A stretch of 64,000 bases of DNA. It comes from Anaeromyxobacter terrae (GTDB taxonomy: Bacteria > Myxococcota > Myxococcia > Myxococcales > Anaeromyxobacteraceae). Every line of letters starts with the position of its first letter. The first letter of the stretch is position 1. A model generated the notes under the pieces. That model was not told where the DNA came from and did not search any database. It was given only the letters and a program-made list of their open reading frames with translations. Of the stretch, positions 25,641 through 39,073 are shown in pieces. The position numbers and the translations under genes were made by a program. Location of the stretch: NCBI RefSeq assembly GCF_022690685.1, contig NZ_JALCYY010000004.1, positions 95,156 to 159,155 of the forward strand. Reading direction: 5' to 3'.

Positions 25641-25669
25641 TTGACGGCGGCGCCGCCGGGTCCTATGAA
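25641..25669 (+). promoter_or_regulatory. Promoter of ribF
   Basis: TTGACG at 25641-25646, 17-base spacer, TATGAA at 25664-25669. The ATG at 25678 lies eight bases after the -10 box and has no ribosome site, so the mRNA would be leaderless or nearly so. Confidence 0.55.
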
Positions 25670-25677
25670 CGGGCGCG

Positions 25678-26646
25678 ATGGACGTGTACCGCTCGCTCGA
25701 CGAGGCCCGCGCCTCGGGCCGCCTCCGGGGCTCTGCCGTCGCGGTCGGCAACTTCGACGGCGTCCACCTCGGGCACCAGCGGCTCCTCGCGCTCGCCCGC
25801 GAGCTCGCCCACGCGCGCGGCGCGGCCGCGGCGGTCCTCACCTTCGAGCCGCACCCGGTGCGCGTCCTCCGGCCGAAGCTCGCGCCGCCGCTCCTCGCGC
25901 CGCTGCCGCGGAAGCTCGAGCTGCTCGCCGCGGCCGGCGCGGACGCGGCGGTCCTCCAGCCGTTCGACCTCGCCTACGCCGCGACGCCCGCGGAGGCGTT
26001 CGTCGCCCGCGACCTCGCGGGCGCGCTCGGCGCCGCGGACGTGGTGGTCGGCTACGACTTCACCGCAGGGCACGAGCGCGCGCGGGTGGACGCGCTGCGC
26101 CCGCTGCTCGCCGCCCACGGCCTCCGGCTGCACGTCGTCGAGCCGGTCACCGTCGACGGGCTCGTCGTCTCGTCCACCAAGGTCCGCGAGTTCCTGCTCG
26201 AGGGGAACGTCGACGCGGCCGCGCTGCTCCTCACCCGGCCGCACGACGTGGACGGCGTCGTGGTGCGCGGGGCAGGGCGCGGGCGCGGCTTCGGCTTCGC
26301 GACCGCGAACGTCGAGACGGCCGGGCTCCTCCCCGCGAACGGCGTGTACGCGATCCGCGCCTGGCTGGGCGGGCAGGTGGGGCCGCGCGGGCTCGAGGGC
26401 GCGGCGCTCCACGAGGGCGTGTGCAACGTGGGCGTGAAGCCCACCGTCGAGGCGAGCGCGGCGGTGACCGCGGAGGCGCACCTGTTCGACTTCGTGGGTC
26501 GTGACCTCTACGGTGAGCGGATCCGCATGGCGTTCGTCGCGCGGCTGAGGGACGAGCGGCGCTTCCCGTCCGTGGAAGCGCTCCGGGCCCAGATCGCCGA
26601 CGACGCCGCGCGCGCGAGAGAGGTCCTGGAGAAGGCGCCGATGTAG
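25678..26646 (+). CDS. ribF: Bifunctional riboflavin kinase / FAD synthetase
   Basis: 322 residues. Makes FMN and then FAD from riboflavin. The N-terminal adenylyltransferase domain has the HxGH motif in VGNFDGVHLGHQRLL, with TFEPHPVRVL and the KVREFLLEGNVDAAALLL region. The C-terminal flavokinase domain carries GRGRGFGFATANV and ends with AEAHLFDFVGRDLYGERIRMAFVARLRDE-type sequence. Transcribed from its own promoter after the salvage genes. Confidence 0.95.
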   Translation: MDVYRSLDEARASGRLRGSAVAVGNFDGVHLGHQRLLALARELAHARGAAAAVLTFEPHPVRVLRPKLAPPLLAPLPRKLELLAAAGADAAVLQPFDLAYAATPAEAFVARDLAGALGAADVVVGYDFTAGHERARVDALRPLLAAHGLRLHVVEPVTVDGLVVSSTKVREFLLEGNVDAAALLLTRPHDVDGVVVRGAGRGRGFGFATANVETAGLLPANGVYAIRAWLGGQVGPRGLEGAALHEGVCNVGVKPTVEASAAVTAEAHLFDFVGRDLYGERIRMAFVARLRDERRFPSVEALRAQIADDAARAREVLEKAPM

Positions 26647-26655
26647 GCCGCCCTC

Positions 26656-26679
26656 CGCGATTTACCCTCTCGAATCGCG
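26656..26679. promoter_or_regulatory. Inverted repeat upstream of pilB promoter
   Basis: CGCGATT and AATCGCG, perfect 7-base arms around a 10-base loop. It lies 10 bases after ribF stop and 20 bases upstream of the pilB -35 box. It could be a weak ribF terminator (no T-tract) or an operator. Confidence 0.4.
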
Positions 26680-26699
26680 TACTTACGGCGGCCGCTTCC

Positions 26700-26728
26700 T
26701 TGACCCCTCGCTGAGCGGCCTGCTAAGG
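26700..26728 (+). promoter_or_regulatory. Promoter of pilB
   Basis: TTGACC at 26700-26705, 17-base spacer, CTAAGG at 26723-26728. Predicted leader of about 45 bases to the pilB ATG. Confidence 0.6.
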
Positions 26729-26779
26729 TCGCGAGGCTTCGCGGCCTTCTTCGCGCTCGACAACGGGGGACCCTCAGGC

Positions 26780-28486
<1,707 letters not shown>

Positions 28487-28513
28487 CCCCGAAGGCACGA
28501 AGGCGATCCCGAC

Positions 28514-29611
<1,098 letters not shown>

Positions 29612-29618
29612 CCACGAT

Positions 29619-29647
29619 TTCGACCCGCGGGCGACCCTCGGCTAGGA
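29619..29647 (+). promoter_or_regulatory. Possible promoter of pilC
   Basis: TTCGAC at 29619-29624, 17-base spacer, CTAGGA at 29642-29647, starting eight bases after the pilT stop. It would give pilC-pilS-pilR a transcript separate from pilB-pilT. Confidence 0.45.
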
Positions 29648-29672
29648 TCGGCCCGCACCCCGCGAGGAGCTC

Positions 29673-30932
29673 ATGGCACAGGCCGCAGCCGCGAACGCGA
29701 AGACGAAGGCCGCGCCTGCGCCGAAGCAGACGCCCGTCTGGAAGTGGTCGGCGAAGAACAAGCAGGGCGAGGTCAGGTCCGGCGAGATGGAGGCCGGCGA
29801 GGCGTCGGCGGTGGAGGCGCGCCTCCGGCAGATGGGGCTCGAGCCGACCCGGGTCCGCAGGAAGCCGAAGGACATCGTCATCCCCGGCCTCGGCCCGAGC
29901 GTGGGGACGAAGGACATCCTCGTCTTCACCCGGCAGTTCTCGGTGATGATCGACGCCGGGCTCCCGCTCGTGCAGGCCCTCGACATCCTCGCCACCCAGT
30001 CGGACAACGCCGCGTTCAAGAAGGTCCTGTCCGCGGTGAAGTCCAAGGTGGAGGCGGGCTCGACGTTCGCCGACGCCCTCGGCGATCACCCGAAGGTCTT
30101 CGACGACCTCTTCGTCCAGCTCGTGCGCGCCGGCGAGATCGGCGGCATCCTCGACACCATCCTCCAGCGGCTCGGCGCGTACATCGAGAAGAACGAGAAG
30201 CTGAAGCGGCGCGTGAAGGGCGCGATGGTCTACCCGTCGATCGTCCTCACCGTCGGCGTGGGCGTCACCGTCGTGCTGCTCGCCTTCGTGACCCCCACCT
30301 TCGAGAAGATGTTCAAGGACTTCGGCGGCGTGATGCCGGCGCCCACCCAGATCCTCATCGACCTCTCACACGGGCTGCGCGACAACTGGTACTGGTTCAT
30401 CGCGGTCCCCGTCGCGATCGTGATCGCCTTCAAGGTGTTCACGGGCAACCCGCGCGGCCTCGAGAAGTGGCACGCCTTCGTGCTCAAGATGCCGCTGTTC
30501 GGGTCCCTCGTGCGCAAGGTCGCCGTCGCCCGCTTCACCCGCACGCTCGGGACGATGCTCTCGTCCGGCGTGCCCATCCTCGACGCGCTCCAGATCGTCG
30601 CGCGCTCCGCCGGCAACAAGATCATCGAGAAGGGCGTGCTGTACGTCCGCGCGAAGATCTCGGAGGGCAAGAACATCGCCGGTCCGCTCGCCGAGACGAA
30701 GGTCTTCCCGCCCATGGTCGTGCAGATGATCGGCGTCGGCGAGGCGACGGGCGCGATGGACACCATGCTGAACAAGATCGCCGACTTCTACGACGACGAG
30801 GTCGACGTGGCGGTCGCCGGCCTCACGGCGATGATCGAGCCCCTCATGATGGTCTTCCTGGGCAGCGTGGTCGGCGGGTTCCTCGTGGCCATGTACCTCC
30901 CCATCTTCAGCATCGCCGGCAACATCAAGTAG
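29673..30932 (+). CDS. pilC: PilC, inner-membrane platform protein
   Basis: 419 residues. Polytopic inner-membrane protein on which PilB and PilT act. An Ala/Lys-rich N-terminal tail and a small YG-type domain (KWSAKNKQGEVRSGEMEAGE) precede two T2SSF repeats: the first near 85-210 (FTRQFSVMIDAGLPLVQAL), the second near 285-410 (FTRTLGTMLSSGVPILDAL). Three hydrophobic segments are visible, near 185, 235 and 385. The stop is nine bases before pilS. Confidence 0.95.
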   Translation: MAQAAAANAKTKAAPAPKQTPVWKWSAKNKQGEVRSGEMEAGEASAVEARLRQMGLEPTRVRRKPKDIVIPGLGPSVGTKDILVFTRQFSVMIDAGLPLVQALDILATQSDNAAFKKVLSAVKSKVEAGSTFADALGDHPKVFDDLFVQLVRAGEIGGILDTILQRLGAYIEKNEKLKRRVKGAMVYPSIVLTVGVGVTVVLLAFVTPTFEKMFKDFGGVMPAPTQILIDLSHGLRDNWYWFIAVPVAIVIAFKVFTGNPRGLEKWHAFVLKMPLFGSLVRKVAVARFTRTLGTMLSSGVPILDALQIVARSAGNKIIEKGVLYVRAKISEGKNIAGPLAETKVFPPMVVQMIGVGEATGAMDTMLNKIADFYDDEVDVAVAGLTAMIEPLMMVFLGSVVGGFLVAMYLPIFSIAGNIK

Positions 30933-30941
30933 CGGGGCGCC

Positions 30942-32594
30942 GTGGAGCCGACCGCCGCCGCCCTCGCCGCCGAGCCCGCGGCGAAGCCGCCAGCGGCGGC
31001 CGGAGCGCGCGACGGGCTGCACCGGAAGCTCGGCTGGCTGACGCTGTTCCGCGTGGTGACGGTGACGGTGCTCCTCGCCGGCACCGTGCTCGTGAACCTC
31101 GAGCTCGGCCCGGAGGTCGAGCGGGATCTCCTGCCCCTCTATGCGGTCGTCGGGGCGACCTACCTCGTGGCGCTCGCCACCGCGGTCGCGCTCCGGTCGG
31201 GCCGCGGCCTCGCCTCCCTCGCCTACGCGCAGGTGGTCCTCGACGTCCTCGTCGCGACCGCGGTCGTCGCGGTGACCGGGTACTCGGCGTCCGTCTTCGT
31301 CGTGCTCTTCTCGATCGGCGTCGTGAACGGCGCCGTCCTGCTCTTCCGCCGCGGCGCGCTCGTCGCCGCCGCGCTGGCGGTGCCCGCCTATCTCCTCGTG
31401 GCCCTCCGCGTCGATCCGCACGGCGCGGGCGTCTCGGGCACCACCCTGCTCGTCCACGCTGCCTCGTTCGTGGCCGTCGCGATCCTCTCTTCCTACCTCG
31501 CCGAGCAGCTCCGCTCGGCGGGAGAGAGGCTCGCCGCGCAGGAAGGCGCGCTCGCCGAGATCACCGCGCTCCACGAGTCGATCGTGGCTTCGCTCACGAG
31601 CGGCCTCATGACCCTCGACCTCGCCGGCCGGGTGACCTACCTGAACCCCGCCGGCGAGCAGCTCACCGGGCTCCGCCTCGAGGACGTGCGCGGGCGGCCC
31701 GCGGCGGAGCGGTTCGCCGCCTTCCGGGAGGCGACGCCGCGCGGCGAGGTCGCCTGGGCGGCGCCCTCCGGGCGGACGCTCCGGCTCGGGTACTCCGCGT
31801 TCCCGCTGCGTGGGCCGGGTGCGGCCGCGATCGGCAGCGCGGTGATCTTCCAGGACCTCACCGCGCTCCGGGAGATGGAGGACGCCGTGCAGCGCAGCCG
31901 CCGCCTCGCGGATCTGGGCGGGGTGGCGGCGGGCCTCGCCCACGAGCTGCGCAATCCCCTCGCCGCGATGTCGGGCTCGCTCGAGCTCCTGCAGACGAAC
32001 GCGGCGCTGCCGCCCGACGACCGGCGCCTCATGGACATCGTCCTCCGGGAGGCGGCGCGGCTCGACGGGCTCGTGAACGACCTCCTCGAGTACACCCGCC
32101 CGGCGCCGCTCCGGCGCGTCCGGACCGACCTCTCCGTCCTCCTCGACGAGGCGCTGCGCGTGTTCGCGAACGACCCGGCGGCGGCGCGCGTGCGCGTGGA
32201 GCAGGACCTCCTTCCCGTGACGGTCGCGTGCGATCCGGACCAGACGCGCCAGGTGTTCTGGAACCTGCTCGTGAACGCCGCCCAGGCGGCGGCCGCGCGC
32301 GAGGGCGGGGCCGGGCGGGTGCGCGTCGCCTGTGGCCCCGACGCGCTGGGCGCGCGCCTCGTCGTCGAGGACGACGGCGCGGGGATCCCCGCCGCCGACC
32401 TGCCCCGCATCTTCCTGCCGTTCTTCACGACCAAGCGGAACGGTACGGGTCTCGGGCTCCCCACCGTGCAGCGCGTCGTGGACGCGCACCGCGGGAGCGT
32501 GACGGTGGACTCGTCGCCCGGCCGTGGGACGCGCTTCGTCGTGCTGCTCCCGCGCGCGGGCGCGGACGAGGGCGGCGCAGCGGTCCCGGGTTAG
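30942..32594 (+). CDS. pilS: PilS, membrane histidine kinase
   Basis: 550 residues, GTG start. About six transmembrane segments between residues 30 and 190, then a PAS-like domain at about 205-310 (ALHESIVASLTSGLMTLDLAGRVTYLN). The HisKA box GLAHELRNPLAAM carries the phosphorylated His near 334. HATPase boxes follow (NLLVNAAQAA, DDGAGI, GTGLGLPTVQRVV). The topology matches PilS kinases, which sense pilin in the inner membrane in other bacteria. Nine bases before pilR. Confidence 0.9.
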   Translation: MEPTAAALAAEPAAKPPAAAGARDGLHRKLGWLTLFRVVTVTVLLAGTVLVNLELGPEVERDLLPLYAVVGATYLVALATAVALRSGRGLASLAYAQVVLDVLVATAVVAVTGYSASVFVVLFSIGVVNGAVLLFRRGALVAAALAVPAYLLVALRVDPHGAGVSGTTLLVHAASFVAVAILSSYLAEQLRSAGERLAAQEGALAEITALHESIVASLTSGLMTLDLAGRVTYLNPAGEQLTGLRLEDVRGRPAAERFAAFREATPRGEVAWAAPSGRTLRLGYSAFPLRGPGAAAIGSAVIFQDLTALREMEDAVQRSRRLADLGGVAAGLAHELRNPLAAMSGSLELLQTNAALPPDDRRLMDIVLREAARLDGLVNDLLEYTRPAPLRRVRTDLSVLLDEALRVFANDPAAARVRVEQDLLPVTVACDPDQTRQVFWNLLVNAAQAAAAREGGAGRVRVACGPDALGARLVVEDDGAGIPAADLPRIFLPFFTTKRNGTGLGLPTVQRVVDAHRGSVTVDSSPGRGTRFVVLLPRAGADEGGAAVPG

Positions 32595-32602
32595 GATGCG
32601 CC

Positions 32603-33976
<1,374 letters not shown>

Positions 33977-34036
33977 GCAGGGGCTCGCGCGCGGCGCTCG
34001 GGCTGGGATCCCGGCCGCGCCGCGCCGCGCCGCGGG

Positions 34037-37000
34037 TCACTTGCACACGCCGCTCGCCGGCGCCGTCTCGGAGTGCCGGCAGGCGTGCAGGTCCCTCGAC
34101 ACCTGGATGACGCCGTAGCTCGGCACCGGATCCCGGCTCACCGCCGTCGGCACGTTCGTCGCGCCCTTCTCCGGGTTGACCGCGGTGAGGCCGACCTGCA
34201 CCTGGCCCTTCTGGTTCACGAACACGGTGGCCTGATCGCCCATAGTCGGCACGAGCGTGTTCTGCGCCCGCGCGAAGACCTTCGCGCCGTCCTCCTCGAG
34301 GACGGGGCTCCCGCGCACCGGGTCCACGACGTAGTGGTAGGCGACGCGCCGGTTCTCGGCCGTGCACTTCGCGACCTTGCAGCTCGACCCGGTCCTCCGC
34401 GCCACGCCGGCCGCCGACGCGGTCTGGATGGTGTTCCACGAGAGCCACCGGTAGAGCGCGGACGTGGACGAGGTGCGCTCGTCGTAGCGCGACACCGGAT
34501 AGGTGTGGTCGTCCGCGGTCACCGAGCCGTCGTGGTTGTAGTACAGCGCCCAGCCCGGGTCCGACGCGGTCGCGTACGTCGGAGGCGGAGGCGTCGGCGT
34601 GGCGGTGGGGAGCGGCGGGTTGCCGTCGATCTTCACGAGCGTCGTGGTCGCATCGTCCACGCCGGAGAGGGTGAGCCGGTTCGAGTCGTACGTCTTCGCC
34701 TCCGCCAGCGTGCGGAACACCGGGCGCAGCGTGTCGTCCTGGAAGATGCGGATCGAGAAGAACCAGTTGTAGTCCTGGATGGGCGCGGTCGAGTCGCCGA
34801 GGTCGACCGTCGCGCCGTTCGAGCCCGAGCGGCTGCAGGACAGCCCATCCGCGCCGTCGGTGCACGTCACGCTGACGTTCTTCTCGGTGTCGTTCGAGCC
34901 CGTGCAGTCGATCGCGATCCTCGCCTGGGCGGAGAGGGTGCACTGCGAAGCGGTGGGCGCGGCGACATAGGTCCGGGTCGCCGCTGGCGTGCAGGTGGAG
35001 AGCGCGGTGCTCCCGGACTCCTTGCCGAGGCCGGTGGACCAGATCGAGTTCGAGGCATCCGCCACGGTGACGGTGCAGCTCCGCTGCGCGCAGGCGCGGA
35101 TGTTGTCCGGGCCGCAGGTGCCGCCGAAGCGGTCGAGGAGGTTGTAGCGATCCCCGGTGCCGGCGAAGGTGCGGAGGATGCCGCCCGGGATGGCGGCGTT
35201 CGCGGTGATGTAGAAGAACGGCTGGGCGGCGCACGCCTGGAGCTGGAGGGCGCGCGCGCCGAACCAGTTCGTGGCCTTCTTCGTCGTCGGGTCGAGCTCG
35301 CCGGGATCGCTGAAGCGCAGGACCCACAGCTGGCCGTTGGCGTCGCCGAAGGTGGCCGTGTCGAAGTAGCCCTCGTTGGGCGACGCCTCGCGACGGCGGG
35401 CGTTCTTCCCCCACGTCAGCATCGCAGCCGTCGCCGGTACCGGCGCCTTGAGATTGCAGCGCGGATCCTCGCTGGCGACGCCGCAGCCGGAGGTCGGCAG
35501 GCTGAAGTCGAACAGCTCGAAACCGGTCCAGACGTCCACCATGTGGAGGCCGCGCCCGCGGACGTACTGAGGGTCGAAGCCGCCCGACAGGAGCGCCACC
35601 CACCGCTCGTGGTAGGGGACGTCGGAGGTGGTGCCGGCGGTCGCTCCCGGGACGGGCATGGTGAGCGTCGACTGCGGAAGTCCGCCGAACAGAGCGTTCG
35701 AGGTCGAGTCGGACTTGATGCGCACCGGCCCGACCGGCGGCGCGATGGGCAGGAAGTCCGAGTACGTGGAGCCGAACGCGAGCGACTCGGGGTCGCTCGG
35801 CTGCGGGTAGATCCAGAGGAACCTCGGCGCCGCGGAGTCGTCCGCGTTCTCGGCCGGGAGCTTCGAGGCGTCGGTGACGTCGAGCGCGAAGTAGTGCGTC
35901 CCGCCGCGGCGCTCGCCGACGATCGCGACGGTGTGGAACTCCGTCTTCGCCTTCTTGCCGTCCTTCGTGCCGGACCCGAGCGCGTTCGAGGTGCCGTCCG
36001 CCCACACGTCGCGCACCATGGGAGAGCCGTCCACGAACAGCTGGTGGCCCTGGGCGAGGAGGCCGAGCTTCGGCAGGAGGTCGGGAGGGAGGAAGCCCCA
36101 GAGCTCCTCGCCCGTGCCGCGGGTGAAGTAGCCGTTGAAGGGCGGCAGCCGCTCGTCGATGCCGGAGGTCGACGTGTCGTCACCGCTCGCCCATGCGCCG
36201 CCGTCGAACGCGTGCAGGAGCCCGTCGTTCGCGCCGACGAGCACCACCTTGCGGCGGTTCTTGTACGTGGAGCTCGTGGCGTAGCCCGCGTACGCATCCT
36301 CCGTCGTGAGGACGTCGGGGACCGGCGTCGCCCAGAGCGAGGTGAGGCACTGGTTGTGGAGGCCGTTCGGGCAGAGCACGCCGTCCGGCGGCAGCGGCGG
36401 ATCGATCACGACCGGCGCGGAGTGGAAGATGTCGCCCAGCATGAGGCGCCGGTTCGGGAGCGTGTCCTGGCCGGCGTCGGTCGCGGCCTTGGGCCAGACG
36501 GACGCCGACTTCGCCTCGTTGTCGTTGAACACGTCGGCGCCGAGGACGTAACGGATGAGTGTCTTCGCGCAGAACAGGCGCGTCCCCGAGACCGCGTTGG
36601 CGGTCGCCGTGTCGCCTGCCGCGCCGATCTTGAGCGCGAGCTGGCTGCAGACGCCGTTCTCGAGGGCGAGGTACGGGAGCAGCTTCGTCGCGACCGCGTC
36701 GGTGGGCTCGAGGCGGAACACGGTGTCGTTCGCGTCGATCTTGCCGTCGGGCGTGGTCGAGCCGCCCGAGCCCTTGTCGTCCACCACGGCGTAGACCTTC
36801 CGCGTGGTGCGCCAGGTCGACAGCTGGAGCGCCTTCTGCGCGTCCCAGTACTCGGTGGCGAGCCCCGTGCCGGCCACCGCGCAGACGCCGCCCTTCGTCG
36901 AACACGCCGAGGCCTGGTAGCACGGCGCCGCGTCGGGCGGGTCGTTCTTGCGGAAGGCGCCCATCCCGTCCTCCTGGATGAAGTCGCCGTCCTTGTCCAT

Positions 37001-39058
37001 GAGGAACACGCTCATGCACTTACCGTCGCAGTCGAGGTCGCCCGCGCCCGTCCCGTCCGCCGTCTCCTGGCACGCGTTGATGAACTCGCTGTACAGCTCA
37101 TAGCGGAACAGGTGGCCCTGCCACATCCGCTGGTTCGGCGGGCCGGGCTCGAAGCGCGGGACGATGACCGACTGTCCCGACGTCGTCTGCAGCGTCGAGA
37201 CCGTCGCCACGCTGAACGAGGTGGAGCGCTCGCTGATCTTGATGAACATGTTCTCGAGCGCTTGCTTCAGCGTCGGCGCGTCGTTGGCGGCCTCGTAGGC
37301 CCCGCCGCCCATCTTCGACATCGACTGGAGCATGGTCGCCGCGTCACCCTCCGCGCCCAGGCCGAGCGTGTAGACGTCGAGGCCCTGCTTGCCGCCCATG
37401 AGGGCGCAGTCCTCGGTGTTCTCGTTGTTGCGCCGCAGGTCGAAGTTGTGGAGGTACCAGGAGACGCGGATCGGGTTGTTGAGCCAGTCCTTGGACGAGT
37501 CGAACTTGGCGCAGTCGGCGCAGAGCTCCGTCGGGATGCCCGTCGCGCCCGAGGCGTTCGCCACGATGCCCGTCGACGTGGCGCCGGCGTACTGCGTCTC
37601 GACGTCGTCCGCCGTGACGCTGCCGCCGGGGAGCGTGTTCCCCTCCGTCGCGGCCGGCGCACGATCGACGAGCACGATGACCGAGCTCGCCTGGCACGAG
37701 TAGCAGATGGACTGCTGGTTCGTGGAGCCGCCGCTCCCGCCGCCGGACGAGCCGGTGCTGGCGTTCCACGTCGTGTCGAGCCCGAACCAGGGCAGGTCGG
37801 GCGTGTGGTAGTACTGGCCGACGTCGAGGAGCGAGCGCGCGAGCGGGGCCGGCCTGTTGAACGGGAACGCGTTGATCGCGTTGATGTAGGTGCTGCGCGA
37901 CGAGGTCCAGTTCGAGTCCTGCATGTCGCAGGTCGGCGCGAGCGGCTGCCACTGGCCGGAGGTGTGGTCCGCGCCCGTGTCGCCGAAGTGCGCGATGCCC
38001 ATGCGCACGTTCACCTTCGACATGACCACGTCCTTGAGGATCTTGCGGGCCATCACGATCTTGGGCGGGTAGAAGTTGAGCCAGTTGCCCGTGAAGTAGA
38101 TCGAGGGGTAGCTGACGACGGGGCCGCCGTCGACGGCGGCCCTGAACTGGCGTCCGTCCAGGAAGAAGCCGCGGGTCCGCAGGCACGACGCGCAGATGCT
38201 CGTCTTGGTCAGGGCACCCTGGTCGGCGTTCCCGTACAGGCCGCTGCAGAAGTTGTCGATGGCCAGGATCGCGCCGTTCTTGCGGGCGGCTGGGTTCACC
38301 GACAGGGCGGCCCAGCCGTCGGCGGCATTCGCGGGGAGCCCCGTCGGCCCCTGCACGTTCGTGTCGTGGTAGACGAGCTCCTTGTCGAAGAGGTTCGGCC
38401 TGCTCCCGCAGGCGACGTTGTCGCCGGTCGAGCCGCAGTAGAAGTCGGGGTCGTAGCCGCCGGGGTGGCTCGCATCGAGCGCGGGCACGACCGCGTTGCT
38501 GCCTTGCGAGTAGTACGGGCAGGCCCTGCCCTCGTCGGCGTAGTCCTTGCTCGAGTCGTAGTTCAAGGTCGTCATCGCCGTGACCGTCGCGCCGCACGAC
38601 GGCTGGAACGTGCGATCGCGCAGCCACTGGATGAGCGAACCGTTGCCCGCGTAGGGCAACGACACCGGGTCGTCCCCGCAGCCCATCACCGGGCAGTTCA
38701 CCATCAAGTCGCAGTCCGCGTTGTACGCGTTCAATCCCGCCGTGTTGTCGGTCGGGTCGACGAGCGGGGGGCGCGTGCCGGGATACGTCGAGGGGCCGTT
38801 CGGCGGCAGGCGTCGCATCGAGGTCGCGTTCCCGAGCAGGATGAAGATGTTCGGCACGCCGCTCGTGGCCGTGAAGAAGCTCGCGTCCTCGAGGTCGGAG
38901 CCGTTCAGCAGCGTGTCGACGTAGCTCGTGGCGACGAGCCCGCGAGCCGCCGCGGGGGTGAGGCACGTCTCGGCGGGCGCGTCCGCCGCCGGGACGAGGA
39001 GGGCGACCGCCACCGCGAGGGGCAGGAGCCGGAGGGCGTGGGAGGTGCGGGGGGTCAT
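34037..39058 (-). CDS. pilY1: PilY1-like tip adhesin / pilus assembly factor
   Basis: 1,673 residues, exported by a Sec signal (LPLAVAVALLVPAADAPA, cleavage near 29). The N-terminal half should hold a von Willebrand A fold, but its first metal-site strand reads IFILLGNATSM, lacking the usual Asp. Later VWA-like parts are recognisable (VNVRMGIAHFGDTG). The C-terminal half has the PilY1 beta-propeller: DIFHSAPVVIDPP, KVVLVGANDGLLHAFDGG, ELWGFLPPDLLPKLG, GDGSPMVRDVW-like blades. Asp-rich loops near residues 670-690 and 765-780 (DLDCDGKC, PDGKIDANDT) look like calcium sites. The protein is rich in cysteine. Last gene of the minor-pilin operon. Confidence 0.88.
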   Translation of the reverse strand: MTPRTSHALRLLPLAVAVALLVPAADAPAETCLTPAAARGLVATSYVDTLLNGSDLEDASFFTATSGVPNIFILLGNATSMRRLPPNGPSTYPGTRPPLVDPTDNTAGLNAYNADCDLMVNCPVMGCGDDPVSLPYAGNGSLIQWLRDRTFQPSCGATVTAMTTLNYDSSKDYADEGRACPYYSQGSNAVVPALDASHPGGYDPDFYCGSTGDNVACGSRPNLFDKELVYHDTNVQGPTGLPANAADGWAALSVNPAARKNGAILAIDNFCSGLYGNADQGALTKTSICASCLRTRGFFLDGRQFRAAVDGGPVVSYPSIYFTGNWLNFYPPKIVMARKILKDVVMSKVNVRMGIAHFGDTGADHTSGQWQPLAPTCDMQDSNWTSSRSTYINAINAFPFNRPAPLARSLLDVGQYYHTPDLPWFGLDTTWNASTGSSGGGSGGSTNQQSICYSCQASSVIVLVDRAPAATEGNTLPGGSVTADDVETQYAGATSTGIVANASGATGIPTELCADCAKFDSSKDWLNNPIRVSWYLHNFDLRRNNENTEDCALMGGKQGLDVYTLGLGAEGDAATMLQSMSKMGGGAYEAANDAPTLKQALENMFIKISERSTSFSVATVSTLQTTSGQSVIVPRFEPGPPNQRMWQGHLFRYELYSEFINACQETADGTGAGDLDCDGKCMSVFLMDKDGDFIQEDGMGAFRKNDPPDAAPCYQASACSTKGGVCAVAGTGLATEYWDAQKALQLSTWRTTRKVYAVVDDKGSGGSTTPDGKIDANDTVFRLEPTDAVATKLLPYLALENGVCSQLALKIGAAGDTATANAVSGTRLFCAKTLIRYVLGADVFNDNEAKSASVWPKAATDAGQDTLPNRRLMLGDIFHSAPVVIDPPLPPDGVLCPNGLHNQCLTSLWATPVPDVLTTEDAYAGYATSSTYKNRRKVVLVGANDGLLHAFDGGAWASGDDTSTSGIDERLPPFNGYFTRGTGEELWGFLPPDLLPKLGLLAQGHQLFVDGSPMVRDVWADGTSNALGSGTKDGKKAKTEFHTVAIVGERRGGTHYFALDVTDASKLPAENADDSAAPRFLWIYPQPSDPESLAFGSTYSDFLPIAPPVGPVRIKSDSTSNALFGGLPQSTLTMPVPGATAGTTSDVPYHERWVALLSGGFDPQYVRGRGLHMVDVWTGFELFDFSLPTSGCGVASEDPRCNLKAPVPATAAMLTWGKNARRREASPNEGYFDTATFGDANGQLWVLRFSDPGELDPTTKKATNWFGARALQLQACAAQPFFYITANAAIPGGILRTFAGTGDRYNLLDRFGGTCGPDNIRACAQRSCTVTVADASNSIWSTGLGKESGSTALSTCTPAATRTYVAAPTASQCTLSAQARIAIDCTGSNDTEKNVSVTCTDGADGLSCSRSGSNGATVDLGDSTAPIQDYNWFFSIRIFQDDTLRPVFRTLAEAKTYDSNRLTLSGVDDATTTLVKIDGNPPLPTATPTPPPPTYATASDPGWALYYNHDGSVTADDHTYPVSRYDERTSSTSALYRWLSWNTIQTASAAGVARRTGSSCKVAKCTAENRRVAYHYVVDPVRGSPVLEEDGAKVFARAQNTLVPTMGDQATVFVNQKGQVQVGLTAVNPEKGATNVPTAVSRDPVPSYGVIQVSRDLHACRHSETAPASGVCK

Positions 39059-39073
39059 GCGACGCTCCGGTGG

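Noticed and set aside
29744..32602. Long plus-strand extension upstream of PilR in the same frame
   Set aside because: It overlaps pilC and pilS out of frame; PilR's receiver begins immediately at the GTG at 32603.
33977..34036. Terminator between pilR and pilY1
   Set aside because: The 60 bases are GC-rich with small imperfect repeats but no clear stem followed by a T-tract on either strand.
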